NCBI RefSeq assembly: GCF_900116115.1
Contig: NZ_FOZP01000001.1
Span: 326,071-390,070, forward strand
Length of the DNA stretch: 64,000 bases
Origin: Lutibacter maritimus
GTDB taxonomy: Bacteria; Bacteroidota; Bacteroidia; Flavobacteriales; Flavobacteriaceae
Direction of reading: 5' to 3'
The translations under genes and the position numbers were made by a program. A model generated the notes under the pieces. The model was not told the origin of the DNA and did not search any database. It worked only from the letters and a program-made list of their open reading frames with translations. Shown here piece after piece: positions 18,455 to 27,841 of the stretch; the first letter of the stretch is position 1, and every line of letters begins with the position of its first letter.

Positions 18455-19774
18455 TTAAAATTCAATATTTAGAAGGTCACCAGAAAGTTGTAGAATTATT
18501 AATTCGGCGTTTTTTGCATCGTATTTAGCCTGATTTAAACTAGATTGAGCGTTTAAAAGGTTTATTTGAGCTTGTCTAAATTCAATTGTAGTAATTTGTC
18601 CTAATTTAAATTGTTCTTCTGTTCTTGAAAAGTTTCTAAAGTTGGTTTCCACATTTTTTTCTTCGGCTTGTAAAATAAACAATGCATTATTGTAAACTTC
18701 AAGTGCGTTTGCAATGGAACGTTCTATACTATTGTTAATTTGTTCTTTTTGAATTTGCAGGTTATCTGCAATTATTTTAGAGTTTTGTATACGAGTTTTT
18801 GTTGTTCCTCCATCAAAAATATTCCAATTTAAACTGATTCCGGCTGATAATCCTTTTGAAAGTTGTTCTGCGTAATTGAAAGTAGCGTCGTTGTCAGATT
18901 TGCTAAAACCATACGAGCTATTTAAGTTAAGGGTAGGCAATAAATCTGATTTATTAATTTTAAGATCAAATTCATTTAAAACAATACTTTTATTTAGTTT
19001 TTGAATTTCAATATTTTTCAATTTTGCTTTTTCTAAAATCGCATTGTATTCAAAAAACAAATTAAAAGAAACGTTTGTGTTTACATTAAAATTGGTAGTA
19101 ACATTTCTTCCTAACAATAAGTTTAAATCACGTTTTGCATTTGCTAATAAACGGTTGATATTGATATATCTGATACTATCATTATTTACATCAACTTCAG
19201 CATTTAATAATTGCAATTTTGTGCTTTGTCCATATTCAAAAGCGTAATTGGCACGTTTTAATCGTTGTTTTGAAATAGATAATGTTTCAAAAATATTTTT
19301 AGTATCTTCAGTTAAACGGGCAACTTCATAATACATAGTGAAAACTTGTAATAATGAATTTTCTATGATTGCTTTTGTTTCTAATTCTGATAAATTATAA
19401 GTTTCTTTTAGTTTTTTATAGTTATAAGTTCTTCCAAACCCATCAAATATTGTATAATTTAAACCAATAGAACCATTATAGTTTTTTGATTCTGCATTTG
19501 TAGTTTTTGAAATGATATTATTTTGCGATGTATTTTCAGTACTGTTATTTGAATAGTTAATACCAGAGGAAGCGGTAACTTTAGGTAAGTAACCGCTGTT
19601 AAAAATACTGGCGTTATTTTCTGCTATTTTAATATTATTTTTAGCAATTAAAATTCCATAATTATTTTCTAAAGCTAATGAAACTGCCTCTTTTTTACTA
19701 AGTTGTTCTTGCGAAAAACTTAATATACCCATCAATAAAAATAAAAAGTATAAATTGTTTTTAATATGTTTCAT
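18455..19774 (-). CDS. TolC family outer-membrane efflux channel
   Basis: I place the start at 19774, giving 439 residues and a proper signal peptide (MKHIKNNLYFLFLLMGILSFSQ); an upstream in-frame Met would only add 12 polar residues inside the previous gene. The protein shows the duplicated long-helix TolC layout (residues about 25-215 and 240-430, with similar segments such as ...NILNAQSSLNQAKY). It overlaps the RND pump gene by 14 bases. It provides the outer-membrane duct of this tripartite pump. Confidence 0.9.
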   Translation of the reverse strand: MKHIKNNLYFLFLLMGILSFSQEQLSKKEAVSLALENNYGILIAKNNIKIAENNASIFNSGYLPKVTASSGINYSNNSTENTSQNNIISKTTNAESKNYNGSIGLNYTIFDGFGRTYNYKKLKETYNLSELETKAIIENSLLQVFTMYYEVARLTEDTKNIFETLSISKQRLKRANYAFEYGQSTKLQLLNAEVDVNNDSIRYININRLLANAKRDLNLLLGRNVTTNFNVNTNVSFNLFFEYNAILEKAKLKNIEIQKLNKSIVLNEFDLKINKSDLLPTLNLNSSYGFSKSDNDATFNYAEQLSKGLSAGISLNWNIFDGGTTKTRIQNSKIIADNLQIQKEQINNSIERSIANALEVYNNALFILQAEEKNVETNFRNFSRTEEQFKLGQITTIEFRQAQINLLNAQSSLNQAKYDAKNAELIILQLSGDLLNIEF

Positions 19775-22700
19775 GTTCTTCACTTTTTTGTTCAATGATT
19801 GCTCTTTCAACTTCTTCTTTTGTTACTTTTTTACCTGTACGCATCCATTTAATAAAAACTTTTATAGAGTTTGAAACAGATAGAAGTAATGGCAACATAA
19901 CTAGTGTTAAAACAGTAGCTATTGCCATACCATACGAAATTGAAATTGCCATTGGTTTTAAAAATTGTGCTTGTCTACTTTTTTCTAATAATAAAGGCGC
20001 TAAACCAGCAACGGTTGTTAAGGTAGTTAATAAAATAGCTCTAAATCTAGATATTCCAGCTTGTAAAAGAGCTTCATCATATTTCATACCTTCTTTTAAA
20101 TAAGTATTGAATTTTTCAATAAGTACTAATCCGTCATTTACCATAATACCTATTAAAGCTATAATTCCTAACCAAGATAAAATGTTTACAGGAAAATCAT
20201 GTAACCAATGTCCCCAAACTACTCCAATTAAGCTAAATGGAATTAATAAAATTAACAGTAAAGGTTGTTCATAAGATCTAAATGTAAACGCAATTACCAT
20301 ATAAATTAATGCTAAAATTGTGAATCCAACGCTAAAAGCAGAATTTTTAGTTTTATTAGCTTCTCTATTTTGCCCTTCATAAACGGCACTTACTGTTGGA
20401 TATTTTGATGAAATTTCAGGCATTATAGTTGTTTTAATCTCATCTAAAATATCGGAAGCACTTTCATCAGGTGATTTTAGATCTGCTGAAATCTGAATTT
20501 CACGTTTGCTATTTAAATGATTAATTAAAACATCTCCACGTTCAATTTCATAGGTTGCAATTTCTGAAAATGGTACGTTTTGATTGGACGGCGTTGCAAT
20601 CCACATATCATCTAAATTTTTTAAAGAAGATCTGTCATCTTTTTTATAACGCACCCAAACTTTTATTTCATCTTGTCCACGCTGAAAACGCTGTGTTTGT
20701 AATCCGAAAAATCCTGAACGGACCTGGCTCATTACATTTTGTAAATTTAAACCAAGTAAATAAGCATTGTCTTTTAATTTTATTCTAACTTCTTTTATTC
20801 CTGCAGGATCATTATCAGTAATATCTTTTAGTAAAGGATTATCATTTAAAATTGTTTTTAATTCATCTTTTGCTGCTTTAAGTTCATCAATATTATTACC
20901 TAGTAATGAAACAGCAATAGGGCTACCTCCAAAGTTTCCTCCAGAACCAAAAGTTAAACTTTCTACACCATGAACTTTACCAACTTTATCTCTAATTGCA
21001 TTTGTAATTTCAGGTGATGAAAAATCTCTAGCTTCTCCAGGTAATAAATTTATTGTTAAACTTCCATTTGCCGAACCTGGACCAATTCTTTTTATAATAT
21101 TTTGAATAATTGGCTCGCCACTTATTTGTTTGCCTGTAAATTCATCGTTAACATCCCAAGCAGTTTTTTCAATTTCAGAAATAATAGAATCGGTAATTTT
21201 TTCATTAGTTCCTTGCAACATTTTTAAATCAATTGAAACCCTGTCACTTGCAACGGAAGGGAAAAAAGATGTTTTTACGATGCCTCCACCAAGTCCACCA
21301 AAACTAAAAATTAAAAGAGCAATAGGAATGGCAAAACCTAATAATTTATTTTTTAGAAAAAATCTTAAATAGGGTGCGTATAAATTATCTCTAACAAAAA
21401 AGAGTCCAACTTCTGCCGCTTGATTAATGTTAAAGAAAAAGGTGTTTAGTTGATTTCTTTTTTTATCTTTTCGTTCTAAAGCTTTTGAATGTGCAATATG
21501 TGCCGGTAAAATAATTAATGCTTCAATTAATGAAACGCTTAATGTTAGAATTACAATTAAGGCAACTTCGCCAAAAAATTCTCCAATTCTACCATCTAAA
21601 AAGAAAAAAGTTGAAAAGGCAATTAACGTAGTTAAAATGGCTGAAACTACAGGTGGAATTACTTCTAAAGTTCCGTCTATAGCAGCTTGAATTGGTGATT
21701 TTCCTTTCTCGTAATGGTGATAAATATTTTCACCAATAACTATACCGTCATCAACTAAAATACCAATAACAATAATCATCCCAAATAATGATAAAACATT
21801 TATTGTTACTCCTAAATTTGCTGCAAAAATAAACATTCCAAAAAAGGCAATTGGAATACCTGTTGCTACCCAAAAAGCTAATCTTATATTTAAAAATAAT
21901 GCTAAAAAGAACAGTACTAATAAAACACCCATTACAGCATTTTTAAGTAGTAATTCTGATCGTTGTTTTAGTGTAATGGAGTTATCACTAGAAATGTCTA
22001 TTTTAACTTCGCTTTGTTGTTGATTGAATTTTTCAATGTATTTTTTTACACTTTCAGCAGTTGAGAGTAAATCTTCACTATTTGTGTTACTTACTGTTAT
22101 ATCAATAGATTTTTTACCGTTAAAATAGAGTCTGTCAGGATTTTCTGACCAAGTATCACTTACATCAGCAATATCGCTTAAACGAATAATGTTTCCATTT
22201 TCATTGGCTCTTACAACTAAATTTAAAAGTTCGTTTCCATAGTAATTTTTATTTCTTACTCTAATTAAATAATCTTCAGCATCTGTTTTAATATTCCCAC
22301 CCGATATTAATAAATTAGATTTGCTAACAGCATTTGCAACTTCAGTAAAAGATAAATTGTAAGCTAACAAATCATTTTCACGAACGGCTATTTCAATTTC
22401 TTGATCAGGAAAACCTGAAAGGCGAACTTGTGAAATACCATCTACACTTCTTAAATCGTTTTCAACATTTCTGGCATATTGTTTTAATGTTGCTAATGAA
22501 ATATTATCGCCATAAATAATAAAACTTATGGTTGGCCGAATGTTTTCAATTTTAGCAATTATTGGAGGTTCCATTCCCGACGGAAAGGAGGGGACTCTGT
22601 CTACAGCATTTTTTACATCAGCTAAAACAACATCAATATTTTTTCCTTTAATAATTTCAACATTTATGGTAGCAGAGTTTTCTCTTGAAACCGAAGTAAC

Positions 22701-22940
22701 TCTATCTACACCTACAATTCCTTTTAAATTATCTTCAATTTTTAAAACAATACCTTCTTCCATTTCTTGTGGAGAAGCGCCCGGATAATTTAAATTAATT
22801 GAAATATTTCTTGATTCTGTAAGTGGAAAAAAGGAAGATTTCATGGATAAAGCTCCTGCTAAACCAAAACCAATAAATGCAAAAATAAATACATTAACCG
22901 CAACTGGAAACTTTATAAAATAAGTAATTACTTTTCTCAT
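19761..22940 (-). CDS. Efflux RND transporter permease (HAE-type)
   Basis: 1059 residues with twelve predicted membrane spans and two large periplasmic loops, as in AcrB/MexB-type proton-driven pumps. The proton-relay segment GILVDDGIVIGENIYHH with its Asp pair is in TM4, and IGIMVNDGLVLIEKFN is its counterpart in the second half. It lies between adaptor and TolC genes; the start overlaps the adaptor stop by one base. Substrate not predictable; MarR control suggests response to an aromatic or drug-like ligand. Confidence 0.94.
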   Translation of the reverse strand: MRKVITYFIKFPVAVNVFIFAFIGFGLAGALSMKSSFFPLTESRNISINLNYPGASPQEMEEGIVLKIEDNLKGIVGVDRVTSVSRENSATINVEIIKGKNIDVVLADVKNAVDRVPSFPSGMEPPIIAKIENIRPTISFIIYGDNISLATLKQYARNVENDLRSVDGISQVRLSGFPDQEIEIAVRENDLLAYNLSFTEVANAVSKSNLLISGGNIKTDAEDYLIRVRNKNYYGNELLNLVVRANENGNIIRLSDIADVSDTWSENPDRLYFNGKKSIDITVSNTNSEDLLSTAESVKKYIEKFNQQQSEVKIDISSDNSITLKQRSELLLKNAVMGVLLVLFFLALFLNIRLAFWVATGIPIAFFGMFIFAANLGVTINVLSLFGMIIVIGILVDDGIVIGENIYHHYEKGKSPIQAAIDGTLEVIPPVVSAILTTLIAFSTFFFLDGRIGEFFGEVALIVILTLSVSLIEALIILPAHIAHSKALERKDKKRNQLNTFFFNINQAAEVGLFFVRDNLYAPYLRFFLKNKLLGFAIPIALLIFSFGGLGGGIVKTSFFPSVASDRVSIDLKMLQGTNEKITDSIISEIEKTAWDVNDEFTGKQISGEPIIQNIIKRIGPGSANGSLTINLLPGEARDFSSPEITNAIRDKVGKVHGVESLTFGSGGNFGGSPIAVSLLGNNIDELKAAKDELKTILNDNPLLKDITDNDPAGIKEVRIKLKDNAYLLGLNLQNVMSQVRSGFFGLQTQRFQRGQDEIKVWVRYKKDDRSSLKNLDDMWIATPSNQNVPFSEIATYEIERGDVLINHLNSKREIQISADLKSPDESASDILDEIKTTIMPEISSKYPTVSAVYEGQNREANKTKNSAFSVGFTILALIYMVIAFTFRSYEQPLLLILLIPFSLIGVVWGHWLHDFPVNILSWLGIIALIGIMVNDGLVLIEKFNTYLKEGMKYDEALLQAGISRFRAILLTTLTTVAGLAPLLLEKSRQAQFLKPMAISISYGMAIATVLTLVMLPLLLSVSNSIKVFIKWMRTGKKVTKEEVERAIIEQKSEEHETY

Positions 22941-24061
22941 TATTGCGGTTTATTAGCGTTGAATATTTTTACGAGCATTCCTGCATGAGCTCCAGGAATT
23001 GGTTTAGAAATTACTTTAGTACCATTTTCTAACCCCTTAACAACTACAGTGTTTTTATTTTCAAAAATAAGGTTTACATCAACTAAATCTAAAACAGAAT
23101 CTTTAACAATATATAATTTAGAATTGTCTATCAATAAATTTCTAGCAACTTCAAAGGCATTTTCTTCTGGAGTAGTTTGCAGGGCAACTTCAATATATTG
23201 TCCTTCTTTTAAATCTTTGGCTCTCACTTCAATAAAGGCTTTAATGGTTTGTGTTGCCGTATCTACTTTTCCATTAATTCTCACAACTCTTCCTGTCCAA
23301 TTATTCGTTTTTTCTAAGTTATAGAGTGTAACTTCTTTGCCAACTTGTAATAAATTTTTAAATTCAGATTTTATGGAAACGCTTACTTCATAAACAGAAG
23401 GATCTATAAATTCACCCAATTTTTGACCACTTCTAATTAATGTGCCTGGATTTACCATTGATTCTGTAATAATTCCATTAAAAGGTGCTTTTAAACTGTA
23501 TTTACTTAATTTAACTTCTAAATTTTTAACATTGTAATATGTTGTGTAAATCCCTCGACCAGAAATAAAGAATTTTTCTTTTTCTGAAATTGGCTCTGGT
23601 AATTTTTGAATTGATTTATTTATATCAAAATTTTGAAGGTAATTTTGCCAAGCATTGTAGTTATTTGGAAAATCTAACTTTAAATCCGGCATTAATGCTG
23701 TAATTACATTGTATAAGTTACTTTTTTGTGCTTGTAAATTAGCGTAAAACTCATCGCTATTTATTTTTATAATTGTTTCACCTTTATAAAAGGTGGTTCC
23801 AGGTTTAAAATCTTTGTTAGTACTAACCAACACACCTTGTACTTCAGCATACAATTCAATTTTATTTTTGGCTACTAAATTTCCATTGGCATTTATGATT
23901 ATTGGAACGGTTGTATTTTTAACTTCATCAACAAAAACAGTTTTAACTATTTTTTCTGCTTTTGGTGCTGGTTTTTGTTTGTTATCAATTAAATATTTTG
24001 CGAGTAAAAAAGCTGCAATTAAAAGGAGAATAGCAAATACTATAGATATATTTTTTCTCAT
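22940..24061 (-). CDS. RND efflux periplasmic adaptor (MFP)
   Basis: 373 residues. N-terminal membrane anchor (about 5-23); a lipoyl half (NGNLVAKNKIELYAEVQGVL); a short central region in which the usual long coiled coil is replaced by an Asn/Pro-rich insert around 115-160; the second lipoyl half (YSLKAPFNGIITESMVNPG); then barrel and membrane-proximal domains. It links the pump encoded next to it with the TolC-like protein. One-base overlap with the pump gene. Confidence 0.9.
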   Translation of the reverse strand: MRKNISIVFAILLLIAAFLLAKYLIDNKQKPAPKAEKIVKTVFVDEVKNTTVPIIINANGNLVAKNKIELYAEVQGVLVSTNKDFKPGTTFYKGETIIKINSDEFYANLQAQKSNLYNVITALMPDLKLDFPNNYNAWQNYLQNFDINKSIQKLPEPISEKEKFFISGRGIYTTYYNVKNLEVKLSKYSLKAPFNGIITESMVNPGTLIRSGQKLGEFIDPSVYEVSVSIKSEFKNLLQVGKEVTLYNLEKTNNWTGRVVRINGKVDTATQTIKAFIEVRAKDLKEGQYIEVALQTTPEENAFEVARNLLIDNSKLYIVKDSVLDLVDVNLIFENKNTVVVKGLENGTKVISKPIPGAHAGMLVKIFNANKPQ

Positions 24062-24063
24062 AG

Positions 24064-24525
24064 TTATATTGTTTGTTTTTGTATATTTTGTTGAATTTTT
24101 AAGAGCGTTTCAATTAAAGTATTTATTTCGGTTTGTGTAAGTCCGCTTTGAATTTTTTGTATGCTGTTAAGCATTAATGGTTTCATTTTAAGAAATAATT
24201 CTTTTCCTTTTTCGGTAATGCAAATTAAATTTATTCGGGCATCATTTTCAGATTGATTTCTTACAACTAAATGTTTTTTTTCCATTACGCTTATAAGCCG
24301 AGTTAGGGAAGCTTTATTTCTGTTGGTAATAAATGCCAATTCATTCTGAATTATTTCATTTTGTTTTTCATACAAAATTTTTAAAATAATCCATTGTTGC
24401 TTAGTTACTTGAATGTTTTCTTTTAAAAAAATATCGGCAATATACCCATCAATCATTTTATAAGTAATGCTTATCCAAGGAGCAAATGTTTTATTAAAGT
24501 CAGAATTTTCTGTGCTAATTTCCAT
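24064..24525 (-). CDS. MarR family transcriptional regulator
   Basis: 153 residues from the ATG at 24525. Upstream in-frame ATGs lie inside or beside the operator palindrome and are unlikely starts. Winged helix-turn-helix: the recognition region is ELAFITNRNKASLTRLISVMEKKHLVVR, with a wing at NDARINLICITEKGKELF. Flanking helices form the dimer. First gene of the marR-adaptor-RND-tolC unit, so it probably represses this operon and itself through the palindrome at 24557-24572. Confidence 0.9.
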   Translation of the reverse strand: MEISTENSDFNKTFAPWISITYKMIDGYIADIFLKENIQVTKQQWIILKILYEKQNEIIQNELAFITNRNKASLTRLISVMEKKHLVVRNQSENDARINLICITEKGKELFLKMKPLMLNSIQKIQSGLTQTEINTLIETLLKIQQNIQKQTI

Positions 24526-24556
24526 GAAAAAATACAAATATAGTAGAAATTGATAA

Positions 24557-24572
24557 AGTTGCATATGCAACT
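24557..24572. promoter_or_regulatory. Candidate MarR operator
   Basis: A perfect 16-base palindrome, AGTTGCATATGCAACT, 32 bases upstream of the marR start. The TTGC...GCAA form is the shape bound by MarR-family dimers. Its position supports autoregulation of the efflux operon. Binding is inferred. Confidence 0.7.
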
Positions 24573-24592
24573 ATGTTAAATAGTGTTAATAA

Positions 24593-24624
24593 AAAAATCA
24601 CTCTAAAATTAGAGTGATTTTTAT
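24593..24624 (-). terminator. Terminator of the LRR gene
   Basis: AAATCACTCT pairs with AGAGTGATTT around a short loop, with T-runs on both strands. It lies after the minus-strand LRR gene and insulates it from the marR operon. Confidence 0.85.
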
Positions 24625-24654
24625 CTGTTAACTATTATTATTGTGGGGGTTGAT

Positions 24655-25494
24655 TTATTGTGAAATTGATACTGGGTTAGCTAAAACCTCAATTGCTTTT
24701 GGATTATTATTGAAATCTAAAATCGTTAAAAGGGGTAGGGATTTAATAGACTCACTAACAGTTCCACTTAATCTATTATCATTAAGTAATAATACTTCTA
24801 ACTTAATTAAGTTGCTTAATTCAGTTGGTATAGCACCTTCAAATAAATTATTTGCCAATGCTAATTCTTTTAAATTAACTAATTTTCCAAGTTGTGCTGG
24901 TAATTTTCCGTACATAGAATTGTCAAAAAAGCTAAGTGTATTTAAGTTTGTAAGGTTAGAAATTCTTTCAGAAATAACTCCAGATAGTTTATTGCTACTA
25001 ATTTGTAATACTTCTAAATTTGTTAAATTATAAATAGAATTTGGTAAAACACCACTTATTAAATTATTAAATAATACTAATTCTTTTAAGCTTGCTAAAT
25101 CACCAATGTTTGATGGAATTACGCCTTCAATTTGATTCATAAATAATTGAATACTTTCTAACGATTTAATTAATGTAATTTCTGACGGAATTGTACCGTT
25201 AATTTTATTGAAACCTAAATTTAAAACTTTTAAACTTGTTAAATTTTTAATAGAAGAAGGAATTGTACCATTTAAGTTATTCATACTTAAATTCAATTCA
25301 ACAACCTTATTATTTTTAACGGTAACACCAAACCAAGTTGATGCATCTTCATTAATATTCCAAGAAGAATTCCATTCGTTACCATTCGTTGATTTATATA
25401 AATCAATTAAAGCATTTCTTTCCAAATCAGAAATTTGAGCGCTAACAAGAGGGGCTGATAAAATAAACGCTACTAAAACTATTAATTTTTTCAT
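24655..25494 (-). CDS. Secreted leucine-rich-repeat protein
   Basis: 279 residues with a signal peptide (MKKLIVLVAFILSAPLVSAQ). An N-terminal cap (LERNALIDLYKSTNGNEW) like that of plant-type LRR receptors precedes about eight 24-residue repeats of the form LxxLxLxxNxLxGxIPxxIxxL, from about residue 62 to 265. The repeats make a binding surface; the ligand is unknown. There is no sorting domain at the C-terminus. Monocistronic; two direct repeats upstream (25575-25609) may control it. Confidence 0.85.
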   Translation of the reverse strand: MKKLIVLVAFILSAPLVSAQISDLERNALIDLYKSTNGNEWNSSWNINEDASTWFGVTVKNNKVVELNLSMNNLNGTIPSSIKNLTSLKVLNLGFNKINGTIPSEITLIKSLESIQLFMNQIEGVIPSNIGDLASLKELVLFNNLISGVLPNSIYNLTNLEVLQISSNKLSGVISERISNLTNLNTLSFFDNSMYGKLPAQLGKLVNLKELALANNLFEGAIPTELSNLIKLEVLLLNDNRLSGTVSESIKSLPLLTILDFNNNPKAIEVLANPVSISQ

Positions 25495-25574
25495 TGTCTT
25501 TGGGATTTAGTTAAAACTATTCCTTGAAATTATAAATCAAAAGTATATAATTAAATTTAATTAAACAAATAAAA

Positions 25575-25609
25575 TTACCATTTATTTACAAAAACTTACC
25601 ATTTATTTA
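25575..25609. promoter_or_regulatory. Pair of direct repeats with 21-base period
   Basis: TTACCATTTATTTA occurs at 25575-25588 and again at 25596-25609, exactly 21 bases apart. Short direct repeats two helical turns apart, containing TACCATT, resemble sites of LytTR response regulators. They lie between divergent LRR and bshB1 genes and could act on either. No binding evidence exists here. Confidence 0.45.
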
Positions 25610-25719
25610 TTTTTTATGCTTTTTATTGTTTTTTTATGTATTTTAAAAAGTAGACGTATTAATAAAATATTACCTATAAAAAATGTGTTATATTTGTTTA
25701 AAAGAATAGATAAAATAAT

Positions 25720-26436
25720 ATGAAATTAGACATATTAGCCATAGGAGCGCACCCAGATGATGTTGAACTAGGATGTTCGGCAACAATTGCAAAAGAAATA
25801 TCTTTAGGTAAAAAAGTAGGTATTTTAGATTTAACAAGAGGCGAATTAGGAACACGAGGTTCTGCTGAAATAAGAGATGTAGAATCTAAAAAAGCAGCTG
25901 AAATTTTAGGAATTACCGTGAGAGAAAATTTAGGCTTTGACGATGGTTTTTTTGAAAACAATAAAAAACATCAATTAGAAATTATTAAAATAATAAGAAA
26001 ATACCAACCTGATATTGTTTTGTGTAACGCTTTTGATGATCGACATATTGATCATCCAAAAGGAAGTAAATTAGTTTCAGATGCGTGCTTTTTATCTGGC
26101 TTAATTAAAATTGAAACTGAATTAAATGATAAAAAACAAAACGTTTGGCGACCAAAACAAGTATACCATTATATACAATGGAAAAATGTAACTCCTGATT
26201 TTGTGGTTGATGTTACCGGTTTTATAGATATTAAAATGAATGCAGTGAAAGCATATAGCTCACAATTTTATGATCCTAACAGTAAAGAACCAACTTCACC
26301 TATTTCAAGCAAAAACTTTTTAGATAGTGTGTATTATAGAGCCCAAGATTTAGGTAGAATAGTGGGGGTTGAGTTTGCAGAAGGCTTTAATACAGAGCGT
26401 TACGTGGCAGTTAAAAATTTAGATAATTTATTTTAA
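25720..26436 (+). CDS. bshB1: Bacillithiol biosynthesis deacetylase BshB1
   Basis: 238 residues. A zinc-dependent PIG-L/LmbE-type deacetylase that removes the acetyl group from GlcNAc-malate in bacillithiol synthesis. Zinc ligands are in AHPDD (residues 10-14) and in DRHIDHPKGS near 107-116. The segment GKKVGILDLTRGELGTRGSAE is typical of BshB1 rather than of other LmbE proteins. A TATATTTG -7-like element lies at 25689-25696. Bacillithiol is the expected low-molecular thiol in this phylum. Confidence 0.92.
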   Translation: MKLDILAIGAHPDDVELGCSATIAKEISLGKKVGILDLTRGELGTRGSAEIRDVESKKAAEILGITVRENLGFDDGFFENNKKHQLEIIKIIRKYQPDIVLCNAFDDRHIDHPKGSKLVSDACFLSGLIKIETELNDKKQNVWRPKQVYHYIQWKNVTPDFVVDVTGFIDIKMNAVKAYSSQFYDPNSKEPTSPISSKNFLDSVYYRAQDLGRIVGVEFAEGFNTERYVAVKNLDNLF

Positions 26437-26442
26437 AAAATA

Positions 26443-26473
26443 TTTGTAAAAAATAAGAAATGTATTACATTTG
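26443..26473 (+). promoter_or_regulatory. Bacteroidota-type promoter of tRNA-His
   Basis: TTTG at 26443-26446 and TACATTTG at 26466-26473, separated by 19 bases, match the Bacteroidota primary sigma consensus TTTG-N19-TAnnTTTG. The tRNA begins 16 bases after the -7 box. Confidence 0.75.
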
Positions 26474-26488
26474 CATCCTCATTAAATG

Positions 26489-26562
<74 letters not shown>

Positions 26563-26568
26563 CAAAAT

Positions 26569-26598
26569 TAAAGGTCTGTTTTTACAGACCTTTTTTTG
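26569..26598 (+). terminator. Terminator of tRNA-His
   Basis: AAAGGTCTGT pairs with ACAGACCTTT around a T loop, followed by a T-run, directly after the tRNA. Confidence 0.9.
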
Positions 26599-26684
26599 TA
26601 TAACAATGTTTTATTTAAGAATATTTTAATCGCTTTTAGATTTAAATTTTATAGTTTTACCACAATTAATAAAAATTCTAAAAA

Positions 26685-27353
26685 ATGAAAAACTTACTGT
26701 ATATTTTTACTTTTATAATAACAGTGTCAGCAATTGCTCAAACTGCTAATAATCTAGAGTTAGAAAAACAAAAATTAAAACAAGCCCTTATTTATAGCGA
26801 TAAAACTGTAGCAGCAAATTCAATGTTTTCAATAATTGCATTAGAAGGTCCAACAAGTACCTATAAAGATAGTTTGGCTTATTTATATTTTAATGAAAGA
26901 AATTTTGTTTCGTGTTTTTTAGTAACCAATGATTTATTAAAAAATAACCCAGAAAATGTTGATATTTTAGAAATGAATGCAATTTCATTAGAATCAATAG
27001 GGGCAATAGAAAAAGCTATTGAAAAATATAAACTTCTTCTTTTAAAATCTAACAATAACTACCACGCCTATAAAATTGCAGGATTGCAATTAGCCATGAG
27101 TAAGTTTGATGAAGCGTTAGTTTCTATAAAAAAAGCGGATCAAATGTTGGATAATGCGGAAATAACTGTAAACTTTCAAGTAAATAAAAATTACAATCAA
27201 AATGTACCACTTAAACCTGCAATTGCTTACATACAAGGTTTAATTGAACTAAATTTAGATAAAAAAGCTGAAGCTAAATTAAGTTTTGAAAGAGCTTTAA
27301 AGTTATTTCCTGAATTTTCACTTGCTAAAAGTAAATTGTTAACTATAGAATAA
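26685..27353 (+). CDS. Secreted TPR-repeat protein
   Basis: 222 residues with a signal peptide (MKNLLYIFTFIITVSAIAQ). Tetratricopeptide-like helix pairs span about residues 45-215, for example AISLESIGAIEKAIEKYKLLL and KKAEAKLSFERALKLFPEF. It is probably a periplasmic scaffold; its partner is unknown. It stands alone between tRNA-His and a convergent gene. Confidence 0.78.
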   Translation: MKNLLYIFTFIITVSAIAQTANNLELEKQKLKQALIYSDKTVAANSMFSIIALEGPTSTYKDSLAYLYFNERNFVSCFLVTNDLLKNNPENVDILEMNAISLESIGAIEKAIEKYKLLLLKSNNNYHAYKIAGLQLAMSKFDEALVSIKKADQMLDNAEITVNFQVNKNYNQNVPLKPAIAYIQGLIELNLDKKAEAKLSFERALKLFPEFSLAKSKLLTIE

Positions 27354-27371
27354 AACAACGTTTGTAAAATT

Positions 27372-27812
27372 TTAAAAATCAGGAATATCAGCTAAAAATT
27401 GATAATTTTCGTTTTTAAAGTCCATTGTGCAATAAAAATGCTCTAAACCATTGGTTACAATTAAAAAGTGCGATTGTAATTTTAAATTATAACGTGCAAT
27501 TTGATCAAAAGTGTCTTGGTTTATTTTTATAGACGGCGATTTACATTCTACAATAATATAAGGTTCGCCGTTGGTATTAAAAACTAAAATATCAGTTCTT
27601 TTAGTTAAACCATTAATTGTTAGCTTTTTTTCAATAGCAATAAGTGAAATAGGATAGTTCTTTTCTTCAATTAAATAATGCACAAAATGTTGTCGAACCC
27701 ATTCTTCTGGTGTAAGAACAACATATTTTTTTCGAAGAATATCAAAAATAAAAAGCTTATTTTCGTTACTTTTGATTCTGAATTTATAAGTAGGTAAATT
27801 CAATGTCTGCAT
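27372..27812 (-). CDS. HsdR N-terminal-like nuclease-fold protein
   Basis: 146 residues, matching only the N-terminal domain of type I restriction HsdR (HSDR_N_2-like). Seen: RKKYVVLTPEEWVRQHFVHYLI, then KRTDILVFNTNGEPYIIVECK, which gives a PD-(D/E)XK-like core (Asp in TDILVF, ECK). There is no helicase part and no hsdM or hsdS nearby. Such stand-alone proteins are often found beside holA in Flavobacteriia. Function unknown; a housekeeping role is as likely as defence. Divergent from holA, 29 bases apart. Confidence 0.8.
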   Translation of the reverse strand: MQTLNLPTYKFRIKSNENKLFIFDILRKKYVVLTPEEWVRQHFVHYLIEEKNYPISLIAIEKKLTINGLTKRTDILVFNTNGEPYIIVECKSPSIKINQDTFDQIARYNLKLQSHFLIVTNGLEHFYCTMDFKNENYQFLADIPDF

Positions 27813-27841
27813 ACAGCAAAAATGCTAAATTATTTTCATAA

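Noticed and set aside
18455-24061. Large plus-strand frames opposite the RND operon
   Set aside because: They are mirror frames of strongly supported minus-strand genes and encode no recognisable protein.
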